Below are positions 10,956 through 15,447 of a DNA stretch of 15,447 bases, in pieces. Position numbers and translations under genes: made by a program. Each line of letters starts with the position of its first letter. Position 1 is the first letter of the stretch. The notes under the pieces are model-generated. The model was given only the letters and a program-made list of their open reading frames with translations. It did no database searches and had not been told where the DNA came from. This stretch comes from Nitrososphaerota archaeon (GTDB taxonomy: Archaea; Thermoproteota; Nitrososphaeria; Nitrososphaerales; UBA183): the NCBI GenBank assembly GCA_027886865.1, contig JAPCJR010000026.1, forward strand, positions 1-15,447. Reading direction: 5' to 3'.

Positions 10956-12911
10956 ATGAAATTTGCAGTCGGGAACCGTTTACGGCTTCTCGAGAGGATT
11001 ACTCCATTTGCGGCCATCTCGACTTACTCTATCGTACTTTCCTACCTTTCCATCCTCAGATACGAGACGTTCACCGACGCTTGGGACTTCGGCGGATTCG
11101 TCCAATCAATCGCCGACGCTACGAGGGGCGGATTCTTCCTCCAAACCATCGATGCGTACTTCGCAAAGGGGTTCCCGCAGACAGAAGTTATTTCATTCAT
11201 GGGGTTGCACTTCAGCCCTATCCTCTATCTTCTGGTTCCGATTTACGCTCTCTTCCCATATCCGCCAACGCTTCTGGTCGTTCAGACAGTTGCATTGGCT
11301 TTCGGTGCCCTCCCTGTCTACTGGCTCGCGAAGAAACATCTCGGAATCTTCGCTGGTTTGGTATTCATGGCTCTGTATCTAACATATCCACCGTTGATCG
11401 GTATCAACCTCACAGACTTCCATCCCGAATCCTTCTTGGTACCTTCGCTTCTCTTCGCAATCTACTTCGGGCTGGATAAGAGGTGGAAGATGGCCATTCC
11501 TTTCTTCATCCTTGCCCTGAGCGTGATCGAAGAGTCTGGGATACTCGTCTTCGGCGTGATAGCGTTCCTCTTCGTATATCATCGAGCTTGGCGGGACAGA
11601 AAAGCATCGATACTGATGATCTCAGCCGCGCTCGCCTGCTTAGCGTACTCGGAGATTGCGTCGCAGCTGACATACTATTTCGGCCTTAACCCGACCGGGT
11701 TCACTTTGACCCTGAACTCTGACAATTACAGTATCCTCGGAGCGACGGCTGCACTGGGAGTCCCTGTGGCGATAATTCGGGCGCCAGGAGAAATCCTTGC
11801 GGCTTTGCAGTATCAATTCTATTACAAGGTCGCCTTCCTCATCGAGATCATAGGCCCAGTAGCACTCTTGCCGATTTTCTATCCTGAGGCTATTCTCATG
11901 GGGCTCCCATGGTTATCGATCGCCTTCTTATCAAACTACCCTGGGTATTACACCATCTATGGGTTTCACCAGGCGTTCGTAATTTTCTTCGTCTTTCCTG
12001 CTGCAATCTTGGCGCTGAAGAGGATTAAGTTGAAGTCGCCGAAAATGACGCCCAACATCATAAGAGTCTATCTTGTCTTGCTCCTCATCGTAGGAGTGAC
12101 GTTCACTGCCACCCAGACGCTGCCTTCCTCAGTCTACGGTAACACACTTTCGGTCTCCCCTCAGAACCTGGCTGAAGATCAGATTATCGCGCTCCTTCCG
12201 AGCAACGCGTCCGTCCTTACAACGAGCGATATTTTTCCGCACATCTCAGACCGTCTCAACGCCTATACCGTTCCCCCCTCTTCGTTGAGGAGCGGTTATG
12301 CACTAGTTGATCAGGAGATACTTTCGAACATCAACCCCCAATACATTATTCTGAATACAGGTTCGATAGATGGGCAGATTATCTCAGAGACTGACGCCAT
12401 ACTGGCTTCGAAAGTCTATAACGGGACATATGGGCTAGTCGGATACTCAGACAAGGTTATGCTGCTAGAGAACGGCTATGCCGGCAGCCCACTTCTCTAC
12501 AACAATCCCGGGGTATACAATGCCACCAATCTCGATACAGATCCAAGAGCGACCACGGGGGAGCCAAACGGTACGCTTTACTTAGCGTCAGGAACGAACT
12601 GGCCAAATATGTGGTTTGGCCCGTATACATTCCTCCCGCCTGGCAATTACACGGCGACGTTCGTTCTCAGGACTAGCAACCCAGTCGCTCAGAACACACC
12701 GGTCATCACGATTGACGTAGATTATGGTAACATAGTGACGGTGAAGCAACAGGTACTCACGGGCGTTGATTTTCCAAACTCAGGTTGGCAGACATTCAGC
12801 CTCAATTTCCAGCTGACGAAGCCGTCGTTCGACGTCCAGTTCAGAGGGGTATTCCCTACCAATGCCACTGCGATATATCTCGAGTCGATTGACGTGATTC
12901 GCAACTACTAA
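10956..12911 (+). CDS. DUF2079-type membrane protein, putative GT-C glycosyltransferase
   Basis: 651 residues. About ten membrane helices lie between residues 15 and 390. Motifs fitting DUF2079: DAWDFGGFVQS (about residues 46-56), where GT-C enzymes carry their acidic residue in the first outside loop; HFSPILYLLVPIYALFP; the long helix ending GALPVYWLAKKHLG; and DFHPESFLVPS with a later EESG. Residues from about 390 are outside the cell. The last 130 form a beta-sandwich-like domain (LPPGNYTATFVLRTSN, SGWQTFSLNFQL, YLESIDVIRNY) that recalls a carbohydrate-binding module and carries several N-X-S/T sequons. Family knowledge suggests transfer of a lipid-linked sugar at the outer membrane face; substrate and activity are unproven. 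No TATA box is seen in the 50 bases before ATG 10956. Confidence 0.8.
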   Translation: MKFAVGNRLRLLERITPFAAISTYSIVLSYLSILRYETFTDAWDFGGFVQSIADATRGGFFLQTIDAYFAKGFPQTEVISFMGLHFSPILYLLVPIYALFPYPPTLLVVQTVALAFGALPVYWLAKKHLGIFAGLVFMALYLTYPPLIGINLTDFHPESFLVPSLLFAIYFGLDKRWKMAIPFFILALSVIEESGILVFGVIAFLFVYHRAWRDRKASILMISAALACLAYSEIASQLTYYFGLNPTGFTLTLNSDNYSILGATAALGVPVAIIRAPGEILAALQYQFYYKVAFLIEIIGPVALLPIFYPEAILMGLPWLSIAFLSNYPGYYTIYGFHQAFVIFFVFPAAILALKRIKLKSPKMTPNIIRVYLVLLLIVGVTFTATQTLPSSVYGNTLSVSPQNLAEDQIIALLPSNASVLTTSDIFPHISDRLNAYTVPPSSLRSGYALVDQEILSNINPQYIILNTGSIDGQIISETDAILASKVYNGTYGLVGYSDKVMLLENGYAGSPLLYNNPGVYNATNLDTDPRATTGEPNGTLYLASGTNWPNMWFGPYTFLPPGNYTATFVLRTSNPVAQNTPVITIDVDYGNIVTVKQQVLTGVDFPNSGWQTFSLNFQLTKPSFDVQFRGVFPTNATAIYLESIDVIRNY

Positions 12912-12913
12912 TC

Positions 12914-12939
12914 GTCTCGATTCCAGATTCGAGGCAGAC
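12914..12939 (+). terminator. Bulged stem-loop after the DUF2079 gene
   Basis: GTCTCGA and TCGAG-GC-AGAC can pair around an 8-base loop, two bases past the stop codon. No T-run follows, so the terminator role is weak; it might instead protect the 3' end. Confidence 0.25.
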
Positions 12940-12997
12940 AACGTGTAGCTCGACAAGTGGTTCCGCTCAAACAAGAAAAGTTACCGAGAACTTCTAC

Positions 12998-13999
12998 TTA
13001 CGAAGATGCGACTTCGTGGAACATCCTCTCGTATTCGGATACGGTTTTCTGGAAGCTGAAAGTTCCGGCGGCGCTTACACACTTCTGCGAGAGCTGGGTG
13101 TACGGTCGACCCCTCTCCCAGAGCTCCTTCATCCGGAGAACTGACTCCTCATACTCGCTCAAAGAATTCCCAAACACAAAGGGGAGGCCGAGTCCCATAT
13201 GAGTCGCGGAGGGAGTAGTGATGACGGGAGTCCCGCAGGCCATGGATTCAATGGCTACCTTCCCGAAAGTGTCGGCTCTGACTGGTGCCATCAACACGTG
13301 AGAGTCACTGTAGATCTGTGATAGCGAAGTCATGTTCCATTGGAAACCAAGGGAGTGTATCACCTCATCCCTGACTGCCCCACCAACATAGAGGAACCGT
13401 ATTCCGAGGTTCTGCATCCTATTTGCAAGGTTGACGTAAATATCCCATCCCTTTTGCCAAAGTGCGCGTCCCGAGAAAAGGACCGTGAACTGCTCGCTCT
13501 TCGGCCCCGTGGGCTTGAACACGCTTGTGTCGACCCAGCCTGGAATTGTGTACGTCTTGCGGTGTTTGATGGTCGGATTTGGATAGTGCGTGTGTATCGC
13601 GTCAAAGCTTCTCAGTTCGAGAGGTCCGATAAGCCTCGTACCGTACGATGCGGCCATCGGGATAAGACCATAACTCGGGCTTACTGATTTGAGGAAGAAG
13701 GCTTGCGAGTGGAAGGAGGCTATCCGCTTGCCTTGGACCCTAAAGTTGAGCGTGGAGAGGGGGTGGTAGAACGTGTATGCTACATCCGTCTTGATCTTGT
13801 GTGACCATCCCTCGTGGTATGGCACCCCGTCGAGGACCTTGCGAGGGTCCACTTTCGGCTTGGTTCCCATGGTGTATGGAAGCGAGTAGAATTCTACTTC
13901 GTGTCCTCGCTTCGTCAGTTCGTTGGCTAGCTCACACATCTCCCTCTCGCCGCCTCCCATGTAGGAGAGGCTGAGGTGAGTGCATAACGCTATCTTCAA
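12998..13999 (-). CDS. GT4-family glycosyltransferase
   Basis: 333 residues, GT-B fold. The N-terminal Rossmann half starts MKIALCTHLSLSYMGGGERE, where the glycine-rich loop contacts the sugar nucleotide or acceptor, and continues AFELANELTKRGHEV-like (CELANELTKRGHEVEFYS). The C-terminal half has TVLFSGRALWQKGWDI, then RFLYVGG. It ends with ADTFGKVAIESMACGTPVITT, the E/D-x7-E type nucleotide-sugar motif, though the first acidic residue is Asp. There is no membrane helix, so it works in the cytosol or at the inner membrane face. TTG 13999 gives the usual GT4 N-terminus; TTG 14044 would add 15 residues and overlap the upstream gene by 13 bases. The close spacing suggests cotranscription with that gene. 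Convergent with the DUF2079 gene; both may build the same glycan. Confidence 0.85.
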   Translation of the reverse strand: MKIALCTHLSLSYMGGGEREMCELANELTKRGHEVEFYSLPYTMGTKPKVDPRKVLDGVPYHEGWSHKIKTDVAYTFYHPLSTLNFRVQGKRIASFHSQAFFLKSVSPSYGLIPMAASYGTRLIGPLELRSFDAIHTHYPNPTIKHRKTYTIPGWVDTSVFKPTGPKSEQFTVLFSGRALWQKGWDIYVNLANRMQNLGIRFLYVGGAVRDEVIHSLGFQWNMTSLSQIYSDSHVLMAPVRADTFGKVAIESMACGTPVITTPSATHMGLGLPFVFGNSLSEYEESVLRMKELWERGRPYTQLSQKCVSAAGTFSFQKTVSEYERMFHEVASS

Positions 14000-14031
14000 G
14001 GCCTGGGGTTCAACTCCTCCGTAGCCCGAGG

Positions 14032-14916
14032 CTACCTCTCCCAAATATAGCTTAGCAGCGACTTTGTCTTCATCAGGTCGTTGGCGAACACGCGGACCTC
14101 CTCGTCGATTTGCTGGCGGGTCCTAGGAGCTGTTCGTGCGATCGCTGGCGAGACAATCTTCACGCTGGAGCTCACGCTGGACCTCATCCGGTGGGGCGAG
14201 GCGCTGATAGCTATCGGAGATACCGAGTCGTAGACCTGGAACGCCCACATCGCGGGCACCAGCGCGAGAAGGATGAGTGAGAATTCGCTCGCCGCGATGT
14301 TGTACCCGGTAAAGTGCGACATCCAGGACAGCGCGTATGGGGGAAGTGGGGTTCCGCCGCTAACTAGGCCGTAGATTCTTTCTGGGAGTATGGTGTACCA
14401 CGAAGAGAGGAAGCTGATCATGGCTCCTGCGGCCATGAATACTACGCCCTCTGTGCGCCTCTTCTCGTAGAATTGACCGAGGCCCATTATTCCGAAGAAC
14501 CCCGGGACCGTGGATAGGAGCAGTCTCTTGACCGAGTGTGATGGCCGGAAACTCTTCCCGAGGGACGACGCTGAAGTCATCATGGAGCTTTCTGAATGAG
14601 ACATGGGGCTGGGGAAGTTGTTCGTCATCGGCGCTGCTTCGATTACCGCAGGGCTGGAGGCAATCTCCACTGAACTAGAAGTGTCAACGTCTACCTTTGC
14701 AGTGCGGCCCAAAGACAGCGACCCGAAGCTCGGGGTCGCCAGAATCGGGCTCTGAACCCTCATCGTAGCTTGAGCTGCCGCCTTTGCATTCGAGGCGTGA
14801 GTCTTGCGGGCATGGGTAGTGGCTCTGAAGATCTGGTCCTTCGGCCTGAGAGAATGCCTGCTCATACCGGTTGGAACGCTGGGCACGTACCTGAAAGTTC
14901 TGGGCCTGGTCGCCAA
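14032..14916 (-). CDS. TM2-like membrane protein with long disordered N-terminus
   Basis: 294 residues from TTG 14916. About residues 1-125 are low-complexity and rich in Ser, Ala, Thr, Met and Pro, probably disordered. Then VKRLLLSTVPGFFGIMGLGQFYEKRRTEGVV gives the TM2-type pattern (G-x-G-x-FY, a basic turn, then G). It continues into a second helix (FMAAGAMISFLSSW), and a third lies near SEFSLILLALVPAMWAF. The end is basic (RTAPRTRQQ) and helical. TTG 14916 is chosen because a TATA box is centred 35 bases upstream; the GTG at 14967 is upstream of that box. It is followed by the GT4 gene with little or no gap. TM2 proteins have varied roles, so function is unknown. Confidence 0.65.
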   Translation of the reverse strand: MATRPRTFRYVPSVPTGMSRHSLRPKDQIFRATTHARKTHASNAKAAAQATMRVQSPILATPSFGSLSLGRTAKVDVDTSSSVEIASSPAVIEAAPMTNNFPSPMSHSESSMMTSASSLGKSFRPSHSVKRLLLSTVPGFFGIMGLGQFYEKRRTEGVVFMAAGAMISFLSSWYTILPERIYGLVSGGTPLPPYALSWMSHFTGYNIAASEFSLILLALVPAMWAFQVYDSVSPIAISASPHRMRSSVSSSVKIVSPAIARTAPRTRQQIDEEVRVFANDLMKTKSLLSYIWER

Positions 14917-14947
14917 GTTTTTCTCATCATGCCAATAATGGGGTGGG

Positions 14948-14954
14948 TATATAA
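14948..14954 (-). promoter_or_regulatory. TATA box of the TM2-like gene
   Basis: TTATATA on the minus strand, centred 35 bases before TTG 14916 and downstream of the GTG at 14967. It therefore excludes that longer start. Confidence 0.6.
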
Positions 14955-15048
14955 CCTTAGAGGACACACGTAAATTAGATTCATACTATGTGTATAATCT
15001 GACGCAGAATCGAGGAGCACTTAACGATATTGGAATATGTTGATGAAT

Positions 15049-15159
15049 ATGGGAAAAGCATCCATGAATTACACTTTTAAGAGTTCTACTAGTGAATTAG
15101 ACTATACCGAAGCATCAGGATTTCAGATTATGGATAATCTGAACGCTCTAGATCGCTAA
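15049..15159 (+). CDS. Possible 36-residue peptide
   Basis: ATG 15049 opens 36 codons (MGKASMNYTFKSSTSELDYT, then a helix-like end) with a CACTTAACGAT box centred about 27 bases upstream. Two further in-frame ATGs, at 15037 and 15043, precede it. It overlaps the last 12 bases of the opposite winged-helix gene and contains the palindrome at 15122-15143. The local AT-richness makes chance quite possible. Confidence 0.2.
   Translation: MGKASMNYTFKSSTSELDYTEASGFQIMDNLNALDR
15122..15143. repeat. Near-perfect palindrome, 10-base arms
   Basis: TTCAGATTAT and ATAATCTGAA flank a 2-base centre. A half-site ATAATCTGA also occurs at 14992-15000. It lies 5 bases beyond the 3' end of the winged-helix gene; it could be an operator for that protein or a transcript-end hairpin. 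Confidence 0.5.
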
Positions 15160-15438
15160 ACCGAAACCCATAACGAAGGCTTCGGCCTTCTTGATCTGGT
15201 TGATGAACTCCAGGCCCTTCTGGGTCAAGGTGTAGTACTTGCTGTCCTCGTCCATCCTTTCCTCCAGCAGCCCCTTGGAGCTCAGCTCCCCGAGATACTT
15301 GACGAGCCTGTCGTGAGAGAGGTTGGCCCGATACAGGATTCTGGTCGGCTTGGTGTTGCCCTCGTCCCTCACCGTGACCAGGATGTCAAGGTAGATCTTC
15401 AGGGCGCTGCGCGGCCTTTCACTTGACAACGCGGCCAC
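15148..15438 (-). CDS. Winged-helix DNA-binding protein (HTH_45 / SSO10a-like)
   Basis: 96 residues, complete. An in-frame stop at 15445-15447 precedes the GTG start at 15438. The layout matches small archaeal winged-helix proteins: helix ALKIYLDILVTVRDEG, helix KPTRILYRANLS, recognition helix HDRLVKYLGELSSKGLL, wing EERMDEDSKYYTLT and a C-terminal helix KGLEFINQIKKAEAFV that usually forms an antiparallel coiled coil in the dimer. Known relatives act as local transcription regulators or chromatin proteins. No ligand domain is present. The upstream bases TGATCTGGA do contain a weak GGA, but the promoter lies outside the window. Confidence 0.85.
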   Translation of the reverse strand: MAALSSERPRSALKIYLDILVTVRDEGNTKPTRILYRANLSHDRLVKYLGELSSKGLLEERMDEDSKYYTLTQKGLEFINQIKKAEAFVMGFGLAI

Positions 15439-15447
15439 TCCAGATCA

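Noticed and set aside
1..15447. tRNA, rRNA, CRISPR array, insertion sequence
   Set aside because: I looked for clover-leaf arms, regularly spaced repeats and transposase motifs by eye and saw none; a tRNAscan or Infernal run would be decisive.

Overview
The window looks archaeal. Most genes have a TATA-like box centred about 25-37 bases upstream of the start codon and no Shine-Dalgarno sequence, so most mRNAs should be leaderless or nearly so. TTG and GTG starts are common. The gene families also fit: VapBC with an AbrB-type antitoxin, a second AbrB-fold protein, winged-helix regulators, a DUF2079-type membrane protein, and secreted beta-propellers anchored by a C-terminal helix. A Thermoproteota/Nitrososphaeria-like lineage is my best guess, but no marker gene (rRNA, tRNA, ribosomal protein) is present to prove it.

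Layout. (1) 1-452: the 3'-truncated end of a VapC PIN toxin and its VapB antitoxin on the minus strand, behind a promoter bracketed by an inverted repeat. (2) 517-1848: two divergent genes, an unrecognised 258-residue protein and a stand-alone SseB C-terminal-like domain. An 18-base direct repeat lies just beyond each gene's 3' end. (3) 2017-2160: a 47-residue lysine-rich LEA-like peptide. (4) 2200-8505: two minus-strand, membrane-anchored, six-bladed beta-propeller surface proteins (NHL type and kelch-like type). They flank a plus-strand array of five paralogous START/SRPBCC proteins with one polytopic membrane protein inserted after the fourth. (5) 8628-10211: small regulators (a winged helix, an orphan AbrB protein, a ribbon-helix-helix protein with a C-terminal domain) and a ferredoxin-like HMA-type protein without metal-binding cysteines. 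(6) 10344-14967: two very small membrane proteins, a DUF2079-type putative GT-C glycosyltransferase, a GT4 glycosyltransferase and a TM2-like membrane protein, which together suggest glycan or surface assembly. (7) 15122-15438: a winged-helix regulator with a near-perfect palindrome just past its 3' end.

How the parts may work together. The strongest candidate for an undescribed unit is the START/SRPBCC array. Each copy has its own TATA box and all five N-termini align over the same 21 residues, so these are individually transcribed, diverged duplicates rather than a simple operon. They presumably bind hydrophobic ligands, and the embedded membrane protein and flanking surface propellers suggest an envelope-related role; that link is inference. 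The second theme is a probable surface-glycosylation patch (DUF2079 plus GT4), matching the many N-glycosylation sequons in the NHL protein and in the DUF2079 C-terminal domain. No insertion sequence, CRISPR array, tRNA or rRNA was seen.
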